Assembly (NCBI GenBank): GCA_017889625.1
Contig: JAGGAD010000026.1
Location: 1-32,324 of the forward strand
Direction: 5' to 3'
Length of the DNA: 32,324 bases
Origin: Bacillota bacterium
GTDB lineage: Bacteria > Bacillota > Negativicutes > Sporomusales > CTSoil-080
Part shown: piece after piece, positions 14,659 to 23,405 of the stretch
Numbering within the stretch: the first letter of the stretch is position 1
How the letters are laid out: each line of letters opens with the position of its first letter
Notes under the pieces: model-generated
Database searches by the model: none
What the model saw: only the letters and a program-made list of their open reading frames with translations
Told to the model about the DNA's origin: nothing
Program-made: the position numbers and the translations under genes

Positions 14659-17154
14659 TTACAAAACTCCCCTAAAATAATGTCCGCGGGTAATATCTTG
14701 ATTCTCTGCCATTGCTATACTTTTCAGTAACTCAGGCGAATAATCCTCCCCACTGTCAATCGCCGTGCGATAAAGCCGAGTAATCTGGCTAATCCGTTCA
14801 TCACTGAGCGATTTACCTTCAATACGGATACGTTCAATGCCACACTCTTTAAATCTCGGTACATGTGAAAGCAGACTAAGTTCTTTACCATTTAGTACGT
14901 GCATCCGGCAAAATTGATCGCCAATAATCCGGAATTTTTCGTTCATTCGGTCTTTCAGCCAATACTCACCATGCTTACAAGTTTTTGCACAACTACCGTC
15001 CTTTTTTGCCCCTAAGAATGACCCAGTTACACAATATTGTGATACCATCAGTTCCAGGTATCCGTGGGCCAAGCATTCTAAACTAATTCCCGAACTCGGA
15101 TTAATAGTTTCAATTTGCGTGAAATTTAGTTCTGGCGATAATGTCACACTGCTTAACCCGGCCTGACGAAAAAATTCTATCGCCAGGCTGTTAAAAATAT
15201 TAAGCGGATAGTCGCCATGAACAGTTAGTTGCGGATATTGGCGAGTCCAATATAAAGTCCCGATATTGCCAATACTAACAGCATCTGGCGCAAGTTCAGC
15301 GAATAATGCTAAACTAGTTTCCAACACATTGGTCTCCCGTTCAGTAATCAGGCGCGGCGTACTTAGTATGACCTTTTTCCCCTGTTCTCTGACCAGTGCT
15401 ACTACTTTACTATATTCAGCTGGCGTCACAATCTGTCCGGCTAAACTATCACCGCCAAACATAATAATATCCGCACCGTGTTTAAGGGCAACAGTTGCTT
15501 TCGTTATAGTATCTACATTTACGACCAACGCCAATGGCTTTGATGACGGTCGGTCCTTTTTGACCGGTCGAACATCTTTAATGTGAAATTCGGCCAGTGG
15601 CGGCCTTGTATACGGGGCTAATATTGCTTTTTCCAATTCAGCTACTGCTCGTCGCCGTGCTTCGTTAAGTTCACTAATCGGCACCATAAGTTCGCCTTCA
15701 AGCCCCAGCTGTAGGTTACGCAAACTAAATACTGTGGTTCCAAGCCGCCCTAACTGCTTTAACACGACTTCTTCATTAAGCGGCCGTTTAAGCGCTTTTT
15801 CTGCCAGAAAGTCGGTCCGTCCCACCCCAATATTACCAGCCTCATCACGAACCGTGACAACCAATGGTTCACCAAGTCGAGCCGTTACTTCAACATCCAC
15901 CGAAATACGCCGTACTGCACTGGGACCGATAAAAAATGCCCGTGCTTTCTCGATCAGGGCAGCATCGTGAGTTTTAAACACCCTATCACCAGGCTTTACC
16001 GCCATATCGACCGGAATAACTACTTCGACACCAGCCGGAGCCTGCTCAACAATTTTACCGCCAACTTCTATCGATTTGACTGTGGTGTTGGTTCTGCCGC
16101 CAACTTTAATCCAAAAATCAATAATGTCGCCTACAGCCAAGGGTTCATCCAGTTTAATTGTAACTAGTTTTTCCTTAGGTTGATACGCCAAGACTCGTCC
16201 GGCTCGCACTCCTCGGTTATTAGGGCGGCGGTCACTCATCATCTGACGGCCCAGTTGTTCTTTCCAGTAGGCTGTAGTAAAGCCGCGATTAAAAATTTGT
16301 GCCATATTTCGAGGATCTTCGCCGGGCACACTAAAACCTTCTTGATTCTTGGTATAGGTGTCAATAGCTCGTCGGTAAGTATCTACCACTATGGCTACAT
16401 ACTCCGGTCGCTTCATCCGCCCCTCGATTTTTAACGAAGCCACGCCAGCTTCGATAAATTCCGGCAATAGCTCAATTCCACATAAATCTTTAGGACTTAA
16501 CAGGTAATTCCCCGCATCGACACCGCTAAGCGCATCCGCTCCGCTGGCGTCAACTAATGTATATGGCAGCCTGCAAGGCTGGGCGCATTTTCCTCGGTTG
16601 CCGCTGCGTCCACCAATCATACTGCTCATTAGACACTGCCCAGAATAAGATATACACAGCGCACCGTGAATAAATACCTCGATCTCAACTGATGAATTTT
16701 GGCAGATATAACGAATATCTTCTATTGGTACTTCGCGGGCTAACACCACCCGTTCAAAGCCGATTTCCTGAAGATACTTTACTCCGGCTAAATTATGAAC
16801 GGTCATTTGGGTACTGGCATGAAGTTTAAGACCAGGCACAACTTTTTTCGCCAATGTAGCCACACCTATATCTTGGACAATGATGGCGTCAACACCACAG
16901 GTATATAGAAACTGCAAATACTCAGCTAAGTCAACAAATTCACTGTCATCTACCAGGGTATTAACAGTAACATACACCACAACCCCACGCAAATGGGCAT
17001 CACGCACCGCTACTGTCAGTTCTTCACCAGTAAAGTTTGCTGCATATTGTCTGGCACCAAAGGCACTGCCGCCTAAATATATTGCATCAGCACCGCTTTC
17101 CAACGCCGCGGTAAACGCTTCCCGGCTACCAGCCGGAGCTAACAATTCTGTCAC
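14659..17154 (-). CDS. Double-length U32 family protein (RlhA/YhbU-like)
   Basis: An 831-aa member of peptidase family U32. E. coli RlhA of this family hydroxylates 23S rRNA C2501; others act in tRNA hydroxylation or quinone synthesis. The N-terminal TIM-barrel half has the family signature EVFIHGALCISYSGQCLMSS (about 158-177), followed by CAQPCRLPY, which supplies the four Cys thought to hold an Fe-S cluster. A middle DUF3656-type domain follows (about 380-510). The C-terminal half begins a second barrel (VVNVDTITKATVALKHGADI) and ends with a second Cys cluster (ECLAHGYLELMVSQYCVTGS, CAKTCKHGEYW). This double form is common in Clostridia and Negativicutes. The start is the GTG at 17154 with AAGGTGA upstream; a TATAAT lies about 25 nt before that. 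The exact substrate is not shown. Confidence 0.88.
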   Translation of the reverse strand: MTELLAPAGSREAFTAALESGADAIYLGGSAFGARQYAANFTGEELTVAVRDAHLRGVVVYVTVNTLVDDSEFVDLAEYLQFLYTCGVDAIIVQDIGVATLAKKVVPGLKLHASTQMTVHNLAGVKYLQEIGFERVVLAREVPIEDIRYICQNSSVEIEVFIHGALCISYSGQCLMSSMIGGRSGNRGKCAQPCRLPYTLVDASGADALSGVDAGNYLLSPKDLCGIELLPEFIEAGVASLKIEGRMKRPEYVAIVVDTYRRAIDTYTKNQEGFSVPGEDPRNMAQIFNRGFTTAYWKEQLGRQMMSDRRPNNRGVRAGRVLAYQPKEKLVTIKLDEPLAVGDIIDFWIKVGGRTNTTVKSIEVGGKIVEQAPAGVEVVIPVDMAVKPGDRVFKTHDAALIEKARAFFIGPSAVRRISVDVEVTARLGEPLVVTVRDEAGNIGVGRTDFLAEKALKRPLNEEVVLKQLGRLGTTVFSLRNLQLGLEGELMVPISELNEARRRAVAELEKAILAPYTRPPLAEFHIKDVRPVKKDRPSSKPLALVVNVDTITKATVALKHGADIIMFGGDSLAGQIVTPAEYSKVVALVREQGKKVILSTPRLITERETNVLETSLALFAELAPDAVSIGNIGTLYWTRQYPQLTVHGDYPLNIFNSLAIEFFRQAGLSSVTLSPELNFTQIETINPSSGISLECLAHGYLELMVSQYCVTGSFLGAKKDGSCAKTCKHGEYWLKDRMNEKFRIIGDQFCRMHVLNGKELSLLSHVPRFKECGIERIRIEGKSLSDERISQITRLYRTAIDSGEDYSPELLKSIAMAENQDITRGHYFRGVL

Positions 17155-17243
17155 AAAAGTTCACCTTCACTTAAATTTCTTATTATATTTTAACTGCTAT
17201 ACTTATCAGTTTTATGCTAGTTCTTATATTATTGTCTTCTCTA

Positions 17244-18146
17244 TCAACTAAGATAGGTGGTGATTGCTGGTTTTATATCGGTTAAGGCTTTAATTTTAGC
17301 TGCGACACTGCAGCATGCCGGACCCCAGATAATAGTTGGTACCAGATTATTGGTATGAGTTTTTACACTGAAATCTTCAAAGTTTCCATGGTCACTGGTT
17401 ATCATTACTAGTAACTCATCTTGCGATTCTGCATATACCGCCGTCAAAAATTCATTGAGGACGGTTATTATCTTTTTAGCAATATCCCAGTCACGTTTAT
17501 GCCCCCAACGGTCAGTCTGGAAATACTCAAACATGGTAAAGTGATTCTGTTTAGCTAGCTTGGCTAAACGGTTACCGGCCACGGCCGCACTTACCGGTTC
17601 GATGGTAGTTATTCCCATAAGAGGCAGCATTTCATTGGTGATATCTTGGTTAACAGCTTGCCCCGCCTGTAGTTCAGGTAAGGACCTGAGGGCTAAATTT
17701 GCGTTTAGCATGGTAAGGGTTGTCACTGAATGCCGCCTTTTTCTAGCAGCAACTAAGTCCATATAATTAGGCGAATAGGCATTGGCCGAGGTTACGGCTA
17801 ACCCCCGTTCAGCAAGTTCGCTCAACAAGCTGTGTTCCGCAATAATTTTTGCCAGTCCCGGTCCTGGAAAGCCCTGAATATGCCGGTCCATAACTTTAGG
17901 AGCATTAATTCCGGTAAACAGCGCCGTCTGCCCCGTTGCACTTTGGGGTAAACCAGATACCCCAAGTGCGGTATCTGTCGCCACCATACAAACCCTATCA
18001 GTTAGTACCGGGGCCGCCGTTAAAGTTAGCGGAACGCCAAATAGCTGGCGAAATAGCGGCGGATCAAATTTGACTAACGGATTTATTGCTTTATCGTTTT
18101 GTCCCAAGCCAAAACCATCGATAAATATTAGTAATACCCTCCGCAA
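17244..18146 (-). CDS. Alkaline-phosphatase-superfamily metalloenzyme (iPGM-like)
   Basis: A member of the alkaline phosphatase superfamily, near cofactor-independent phosphoglycerate mutase and phosphopentomutase. The metal-binding start LLIFIDGFGLGQND, the nucleophile region GLPQSATGQTALFTGINAP and the late metal motif SDHGNFEDFSVKTHTNNLVP are all present. At 300 aa it is much shorter than true iPGM (about 510 aa), so it lacks the transferase insertion and is more likely a phosphatase or other hydrolase; the substrate is unknown. The frame opens at 18212, but a TATAAT lies at 18193-18198, inside that stretch. The TTG at 18146 has AGGGGG 7 nt upstream, so I place the start there. Confidence 0.8.
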   Translation of the reverse strand: MRRVLLIFIDGFGLGQNDKAINPLVKFDPPLFRQLFGVPLTLTAAPVLTDRVCMVATDTALGVSGLPQSATGQTALFTGINAPKVMDRHIQGFPGPGLAKIIAEHSLLSELAERGLAVTSANAYSPNYMDLVAARKRRHSVTTLTMLNANLALRSLPELQAGQAVNQDITNEMLPLMGITTIEPVSAAVAGNRLAKLAKQNHFTMFEYFQTDRWGHKRDWDIAKKIITVLNEFLTAVYAESQDELLVMITSDHGNFEDFSVKTHTNNLVPTIIWGPACCSVAAKIKALTDIKPAITTYLS

Positions 18147-18192
18147 TTTTTTTCCCCCTAAACCACGAAAAAGCGTGCTATATTCTTCAAAC

Positions 18193-18198
18193 ATTATA
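18193..18198 (-). promoter_or_regulatory. -10 box before the phosphatase-like gene
   Basis: A perfect TATAAT on the minus strand, in GGTATAATG, about 45 bases before the chosen TTG start. The -35 region is weak (TTCTTC-like at 17 bases). Confidence 0.45.
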
Positions 18199-18213
18199 CC
18201 ATATACTAGCAAA

Positions 18214-18230
18214 AGAAGAAGGGATTACCC
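18214..18230 (-). terminator. Short hairpin after the DUF421 gene
   Basis: GAAGGG-TAAT-CCCTTC on the minus strand followed by TTCTTTT, directly after the DUF421 stop codon. It is short but well placed. Confidence 0.5.
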
Positions 18231-18234
18231 TTCC

Positions 18235-18900
18235 TCAATGCAGGTTATCTTTGAGTTGTGATCCTTGCGGCTGAGTTTCCGGCTCTAGCTTATGACTTTT
18301 TATATAGCTTGTGATTTCTTCCACGTTGATAGTAAGCTGGTCTAGTTTCGCCCACGCCATCCCCATTTGACTTAGAGGGTTATCCTCCAACCCCTGGATA
18401 AACGCCTCGACATCCCTTTTAGTAATCGGCTCAGCCGCAGAAGACTTTATAAGGGAGAAATCTCCGCAACTTTCCAGCCGGGCTGTTTTTATATCCTGTA
18501 AATTAGAAAAGTCCATCCCGAATTTATGCAATTCCTGCCGTAAATCATCATAATTAAACTGAGAGCGCTTCAAGTTCTCCCGTAAAATAACCCCATCTTG
18601 GATCAATACTACCGGAGTACCTTCAAACCATTTACGAAAAAAGGTACTTTTTAATGACAACCGTGCTAAAACTTGCTGTAAAACAAACAGCCCCGCCAGC
18701 GCTTCAACCCCGATCAGCAGACTTTCTGTCCGTTCCATCGCCACATTGCCAACGATATCGCCAACCCCAACCATCAGCACAAAATCAAACGGCGAGTACT
18801 GACCAACAGTACGATTGCCCATAAACCTAATCACTACCAGAGCAATTAAAAATATACCGATCATTCGCAGAAAAATTTGTCCTACAGACGAAAATTCCAA
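18235..18900 (-). CDS. DUF421 (YetF-like) membrane protein
   Basis: A 221-aa protein of the DUF421/YetF family. Three N-terminal membrane segments (about residues 6-26, 38-55, 62-80) contain the family stretch RFMGNRTVGQYSPFDFVLMV with GVGDIVGN. The soluble domain follows: GTPVVLIQDGVILRENLKRS and the downstream DDLRQELHKFG. The family is widespread in spore formers; some Bacillus members act in the spore membrane, but the role of this one is not known. The ATG has AAGGAG 9 nt upstream. It lies between zapA and the phosphatase-like gene, where B. subtilis has cvpA and polX. Confidence 0.88.
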   Translation of the reverse strand: MEFSSVGQIFLRMIGIFLIALVVIRFMGNRTVGQYSPFDFVLMVGVGDIVGNVAMERTESLLIGVEALAGLFVLQQVLARLSLKSTFFRKWFEGTPVVLIQDGVILRENLKRSQFNYDDLRQELHKFGMDFSNLQDIKTARLESCGDFSLIKSSAAEPITKRDVEAFIQGLEDNPLSQMGMAWAKLDQLTINVEEITSYIKSHKLEPETQPQGSQLKDNLH

Positions 18901-19009
18901 ATGACTCCACTCCTTTTTGGTTATCTATTTAATATTTTTAACCAAGCAGCAAAGTGGTATACAACGAAGGCCGGATAACCATGAACTGGCCTCCGACCTC
19001 CAGGTACGA

Positions 19010-19276
19010 TTATTTTTTTTCTTCGTCTACCAGTTCCAATAGTTCTGCTAATTCCTGGTAATCATCTTTAAGTTTTAAATACTCGTCAGCAAGATTGAGC
19101 GCCACCAAAACCGCTACTTTAGCTGTTGACAGGCGGGGATTACTTTTGGCGATTTGCCTCATTCGCCCATCGACAAGCCCGGCAACTTCAATCATCCTGG
19201 CTGTTTCGCCTTCGCCCTTTATTGAATAGCTCTCACCAAAAATCTCAACGACTACTTTGTTCTTTTTTTCTGTCAC
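19010..19276 (-). CDS. zapA: Cell division protein ZapA
   Basis: An 88-aa ZapA. This protein binds FtsZ filaments and promotes Z-ring assembly at mid-cell. The N-terminal beta part (VEIFGESYSIKGEGE) is followed by the MIEVAGLVDGRMRQIA helix, LSTAKVAVLVALNLADEYLKL, and a short C-terminal coiled coil of Glu, Leu and Lys. The start is a GTG with GGGTGA upstream. It follows pheT across a terminator, as zapA (yshA) follows pheT in Bacillus. Confidence 0.92.
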   Translation of the reverse strand: MTEKKNKVVVEIFGESYSIKGEGETARMIEVAGLVDGRMRQIAKSNPRLSTAKVAVLVALNLADEYLKLKDDYQELAELLELVDEEKK

Positions 19277-19417
19277 TTATATTCACCCAATCTTCTAGGT
19301 CTTACTGCAATATTTCGTGCCCAGCAAGTATTTTCCTGCTCAATTTCAATATATGTATCTTTTCTCTGTGGGCTTTCTAAGTATATTATTCATCGAAAAC
19401 GTGTTTACCTCAACCCA

Positions 19418-19453
19418 ACAAAAGCACTATTGGTCTGCCAATAGTGCTTTTGT
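19418..19453 (-). terminator. Terminator after pheT
   Basis: Perfect 16-base arms (ACAAAAGCACTATTGG and complement) around TCTG, 13 bases past the pheT stop codon. The minus-strand 3' arm ends in TTTTGT. Confidence 0.85.
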
Positions 19454-19465
19454 CATCAATAATGG

Positions 19466-21895
19466 TTAAATACGCCGAGTTGCCGCAATAGTGGTTTTTA
19501 AATGTTCCACAATGTTGTTATAGGGTCCGTCAACTTCTTCGTCCGTTAGCGTTTTCCCTGCCGCCCGGAAGGTAAGTGAGAAAGCCAAACTTTTTGATCC
19601 TTCTGGAACTTGTTCGCCAGAATATACATCGAATAAGAGTACATCGGACAACAATTCACCGCCGCTGGCTTTAATGGCTTTAGTCACTTCGATGGCCGGT
19701 ACAGTTTCAGCTAAAACCACCGCCAAATCACGGGCTATCGCCGGAAATTTGGGCAGTTGTTGATATTTTCCAATAATCATCGTATATTTTTCTAATAGAG
19801 CTACATCAAGCTCGAATATATATACCGGACGGGTAATTCCAAAATTCGCCGATACTTGCGGATGAACTTCACCTGCTGCGCCAAGTACAACTCCATCTTT
19901 AATGAACAGTGCGGTTTTTCCGGGATGCATGGCTACGTATTCTCCAGCCACTACCGAATAATCGCTGATCCCCATTTTCTCCAGAATAACTTCTACCGTG
20001 CCCTTGATATCATAAAAGTCAACAAGTTCCCGCGATTGATTCCACGCTAACGGCTGGCGTTTACCGCACAGTGCCCCGCACAGCATCAGCGGCTCATCCG
20101 GAAGTTCAGTAATCGGCAAACTTTTGGGTTTATATACCGCACCTACTTCATAAATTTTCAAGTCATCATTTTTGCGTGATAAGTTTCGAACAACTGTATC
20201 CAATACGCCACCCAGCAAGGTTGTCTTGAGCAACGGAAATTCTTCGGTTATTGGGTTTAAAATTTCTACCGTCTGCCTAAGCGGGCTGTCCGTAGATATC
20301 CCTAGTTTATCAAAGGTCGTGGGATGGATAAAACTAAAGGTAATAACTTCACTAAACCCGATACTGCTTAAGCTTTCCTTAGCCAAGTCAACAATCGTTT
20401 CAGTATACTTTCTGGTACCTTGCACAACATCCCCAAACGGCAAGGTGGTCGGAATATTATCATAGCCATAAATCCGGGCAATTTCTTCGCTAATATCCGC
20501 CGAGCAAGTTACATCGCCGCGCCAGCTCGGTACGGTAACCGTAATACTCCCCGGTTTAGCATCAACAGCGAATTCTAACCGCCGCAGAATATCAGTCATA
20601 AACGTCTCTGGAACCTCAACCCCAATGCGTGCATTAATTTTAGCAGGTTCAAAGGTAATTTGTCTTGGCATATCAACATTAGGATAGTTATCAATGATTC
20701 CTTCGCAGACTTTCGCTGCTCCCATTTCTTCCAATAAGCTTGCAGCCCGGTCAAGAGCTTTTACAACACTAGCCGGATCGACTCCCCGTTCAAACCGGCC
20801 TGAGGCTTCCGACCTTAGTCCTAACGCCCGGGAAGTACGTCTGATGCTGGCTCCATTAAAGGTCGCTGCTTCTAGCAATACAGTCTGGGTAGCCGCCGTT
20901 ACTTCAGTAGCTAAGCCCCCCATAACTCCGGCAATTCCCACCGCATGTACCGGGTCAGCTATGACCAGCATCTCTTTCGTCAATTCGCGTTTAACACCAT
21001 CAAGCGTTGTCAGACGTTCACCTGGAATTGCCCGGCGAACAATAATGCTATGCTGAGACAACATATTATAATCATAGGCATGCATTGGCACCCCCATCTC
21101 CAGCATAACAAAGTTGGTGACGTCAACTACGTTACTGATCGGGCGCATACCCGCCGCCTGAATGCGCCGTTGCATCCATAACGGCGATGGCCCGATTTTA
21201 ATATTTTTAAGGATTCTGGCGGTAAACCGGGAACACAGATCTTTAGCTTCTATGCTTACTTTTGCTAACGATACGGCTTTGCCTTCACCAGTCTCATGAA
21301 CGCTAAGCATTGGGTTTTTGAGTTTCCCTTTGGTAAGCACTGCAACTTCCCGGGCTAGTCCCAAAATGCTGAAACAATCTGCTCTGTTGGGGGTAAGGTC
21401 AAATTCCAGCACTACATCATCAAGGCCAAGCACCGTCCGTACATCCACCCCGATTGGCGTATCCGGCGGCAGAATATAAATACCAGACCGGGCTTCCGGC
21501 GGTACAATCTTGCTATCCATATTTAATTCTTCTGCCGAACACAGCATGCCGTAGGAGTCTATGCCTCTAAAATCCGCCACTTTGATTTCCATGCCACTCG
21601 GCAATTTTGCCCCAACAAGGGCTACCGGAACAATATCACCTTTATTTACGTTTTTTGCTCCAGTTATAATCGTAAGGGTAGTGGTACCTACATCAATTTT
21701 ACAAACCGAAAGCTTATCTGCATTCGAATGAGGACCTATATCAAGAATTTTTCCCGTAACAACTTTTTCCAGGCCTTGGCCTAAATATTCTACGTTTTCA
21801 GCGGTAACACCAGCCATGGTCATTGTTTCCGCTAACTTTTCCGGTGTCTGGCTGAATTCAACATAATCTTTGAGCCATTTTATCGAAGCGCGCAA
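19466..21895 (-). CDS. pheT: Phenylalanine-tRNA ligase beta subunit
   Basis: An 809-aa PheT, the usual bacterial length. It forms the alpha2-beta2 synthetase with PheS and carries the editing site. The start MRASIKWLKDYVEF is typical. An OB-fold tRNA-binding domain follows (about 40-150, TGAKNVNKGDIVPVALVGAKLPSG region), then B3/B4 with FDLTPNRADCFSILGLAREV, the B5 domain (about 400-470), the core with YEVGAVYKP, and the C-terminal FDX-ACB anticodon-binding domain (about 715-808, LPKFPAIARDLAVVL). The start is a TTG with AGGGGG upstream, 11 bases after the pheS stop, so the two are co-transcribed under the T-box. A hairpin terminator follows. Confidence 0.97.
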   Translation of the reverse strand: MRASIKWLKDYVEFSQTPEKLAETMTMAGVTAENVEYLGQGLEKVVTGKILDIGPHSNADKLSVCKIDVGTTTLTIITGAKNVNKGDIVPVALVGAKLPSGMEIKVADFRGIDSYGMLCSAEELNMDSKIVPPEARSGIYILPPDTPIGVDVRTVLGLDDVVLEFDLTPNRADCFSILGLAREVAVLTKGKLKNPMLSVHETGEGKAVSLAKVSIEAKDLCSRFTARILKNIKIGPSPLWMQRRIQAAGMRPISNVVDVTNFVMLEMGVPMHAYDYNMLSQHSIIVRRAIPGERLTTLDGVKRELTKEMLVIADPVHAVGIAGVMGGLATEVTAATQTVLLEAATFNGASIRRTSRALGLRSEASGRFERGVDPASVVKALDRAASLLEEMGAAKVCEGIIDNYPNVDMPRQITFEPAKINARIGVEVPETFMTDILRRLEFAVDAKPGSITVTVPSWRGDVTCSADISEEIARIYGYDNIPTTLPFGDVVQGTRKYTETIVDLAKESLSSIGFSEVITFSFIHPTTFDKLGISTDSPLRQTVEILNPITEEFPLLKTTLLGGVLDTVVRNLSRKNDDLKIYEVGAVYKPKSLPITELPDEPLMLCGALCGKRQPLAWNQSRELVDFYDIKGTVEVILEKMGISDYSVVAGEYVAMHPGKTALFIKDGVVLGAAGEVHPQVSANFGITRPVYIFELDVALLEKYTMIIGKYQQLPKFPAIARDLAVVLAETVPAIEVTKAIKASGGELLSDVLLFDVYSGEQVPEGSKSLAFSLTFRAAGKTLTDEEVDGPYNNIVEHLKTTIAATRRI

Positions 21896-21906
21896 AAGTA
21901 TTCCCC

Positions 21907-22929
21907 CTAAAATTGCGCCAAGAAGCGCGAATCATTATCATAAAACAAGCGCAAATCATCAATGCCGTATACTAGCATTGCTGTCCGTTCTACGCCAATA
22001 CCAAAGGCAAACCCACTTACCTCGTTCGGGTCATAACCACTTTTTTCCAGAACGCCAGGATGAGTCATTCCTGAGCCGAGAATTTCCAGCCAGCCGGTAT
22101 CTTTACAAGTACGGCAACCCTGGCCGCCGCACATTACGCAGGAAATATCTACTTCAGCACTAGGCTCGGTAAACGGGAAAAAGCTGGGACGAAATCTTAG
22201 TTTTACGCTTGAACCAAACATTTCCTTCGCAAAAAGGTCCAGAGTGCCCTTTAAATCCGAAAATCTAATTCCTTTGTCGATTACTAGACCTTCTACTTGT
22301 TGAAATACAGGTGAATGAGTAGCATCATAGTCGCAGCGATAAACTTTGCCCGGAGCAATAATTCTGACCGGTTCATTAGGTTGCTTCGACTGCATATATC
22401 GGGCTTGCATTGGTGAGGTATGGGTTCTAAGCAAGATATCCGGTGTAATATAAAAAGAGTCCTGCATATCTCTGGCCGGATGATCTTTGGGTAAATTCAA
22501 TGCTTCAAAATTAAAGTAGTCTGACTCGACTTCCGGCCCTTCAGCCACGGTAAAGCCCATTCGCATAAATATCGATTTTATCCGGTCTAAGGTCAGAGTT
22601 AACGGATGTTTATGCCCCAGTTTGGGCCGATGTCCCGGCAAGGTAATATCAATTTTTTCCGAAGCCAACCGTTTTGCCATTGCCGCTTGTTTAAGTTCCT
22701 CCGACCGCGCAGTAATAATTTTCTCAAGTTCAGCTCTGATATCATTGACAATCTGACCAATCCGCGGCCGTTCATCAGCGTTTAATGCACCCATGCCGCG
22801 AAGTATTCCAGTAAGACTACCTTTCTTACCAAGATATTTCACTCGTAAGTCATTGAGCACATCGAGATCTGTGACTTTTGTAAACTCTAACGTCGCTTCT
22901 TCTCTGAGCGCCATAAGTTGCTGCTCCAT
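21907..22929 (-). CDS. pheS: Phenylalanine-tRNA ligase alpha subunit
   Basis: A 340-aa PheS, which attaches phenylalanine to tRNA-Phe. The N-terminal coiled coil (about residues 1-85) includes [20 protein letters not shown]. The class II catalytic core has motif 2 [21 protein letters not shown] and motif 3 [20 protein letters not shown]. The Cys pairs [12 protein letters not shown] are common in this group of PheS proteins. The ATG has AGGAGG 7 nt upstream. The first gene of the pheST operon, led by a T-box. Confidence 0.97.
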   Translation of the reverse strand: MEQQLMALREEATLEFTKVTDLDVLNDLRVKYLGKKGSLTGILRGMGALNADERPRIGQIVNDIRAELEKIITARSEELKQAAMAKRLASEKIDITLPGHRPKLGHKHPLTLTLDRIKSIFMRMGFTVAEGPEVESDYFNFEALNLPKDHPARDMQDSFYITPDILLRTHTSPMQARYMQSKQPNEPVRIIAPGKVYRCDYDATHSPVFQQVEGLVIDKGIRFSDLKGTLDLFAKEMFGSSVKLRFRPSFFPFTEPSAEVDISCVMCGGQGCRTCKDTGWLEILGSGMTHPGVLEKSGYDPNEVSGFAFGIGVERTAMLVYGIDDLRLFYDNDSRFLAQF

Positions 22930-22993
22930 ATATGTACCTCCTAAAAATATCGGTAACGTTATATTTCTTTAATTTTCAAAACCAGGGGCAAAT

Positions 22994-23223
22994 ATAAAAA
23001 GACCCCCGCCCGCAAAGGGGCGAAAGTCTTACTTCCGCGGTACCACCCTAATAGATACTTTTGTTTCCGCTAACGGGGAAAAACCGTCCGGCCTACTCAG
23101 AAAAACCCTTCAGCCCGGAAGCTCTGGAGTGAACTTCTGCTATTCGTTTCGGACCTGCTCTCAGTCATGACAGGCACCTCCCTGAAGAAACTAAAAAAGC
23201 ATACTTTCTCCGTCATTGCATAA
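22994..23223 (-). ncRNA. T-box leader of pheST (specifier UUC)
   Basis: The minus strand holds the invariant T-box AGGGTGGTACCGCGG (23035-23049), which pairs with the CCA end of uncharged tRNA. A terminator follows (22999-23030: a 13-bp stem with G-U pairs, then TTTTT). About 175 bases upstream, GGAG pairs with CUCC to close the specifier loop, which contains AGUA on one side and GAAG-UUC-A on the other; the UUC codon (23131-23133) followed by a purine reads tRNA-Phe. Low charging of tRNA-Phe should thus let transcription pass into pheST. The transcript start is placed from a TACAAT box at 23230-23235. Confidence 0.93.
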
Positions 23224-23229
23224 AAAGTT

Positions 23230-23235
23230 ATTGTA
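23230..23235 (-). promoter_or_regulatory. -10 box of the T-box transcript
   Basis: TACAAT on the minus strand, with a weak TTTATT 17 bases upstream. It places the transcript start just before stem I of the T-box. Confidence 0.5.
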
Positions 23236-23297
23236 CTAATAATTTTCGATATAATAAATACACAGCAATAGAACCAGTAGCTTCAAAAATCCGCCAT

Positions 23298-23366
23298 AAA
23301 AAATCGGGGGTCATCACGCAAGACACCGCCCTCTCTGTTAAACCTGGATAATTCAGGTCCCTGCTA
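23298..23366 (-). ncRNA. Predicted small RNA (~70 nt) between trmH and the T-box
   Basis: A complete small transcription unit without a reading frame. On the minus strand TTGTAA-17 bases-TATAAT (23396-23401 and 23373-23378) should start a transcript near 23366. The RNA has a hairpin ACCTG/CAGGT (loop AATTATC), a linker with GAGAGGGCGG, and a second imperfect hairpin (GGGCGGTGTC ... GACCCCC) followed by ATTTTTT at 23298-23303. It ends before the T-box promoter, so it is independent of pheST. No known family is recognised by eye. It could instead be an unusual 5' leader element if the terminator is read through. Confidence 0.6.
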
Positions 23367-23372
23367 AGTGGT

Positions 23373-23401
23373 ATTATAGCATAACAGATCATCAATTACA
23401 A
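23373..23401 (-). promoter_or_regulatory. Strong SigA-type promoter of the small RNA
   Basis: TTGTAA, 17 bases, TATAAT on the minus strand. The -35 box begins 4 bases after the trmH stop codon. It is one of the best SigA-type matches in the window. Confidence 0.75.
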
Positions 23402-23405
23402 GCTA

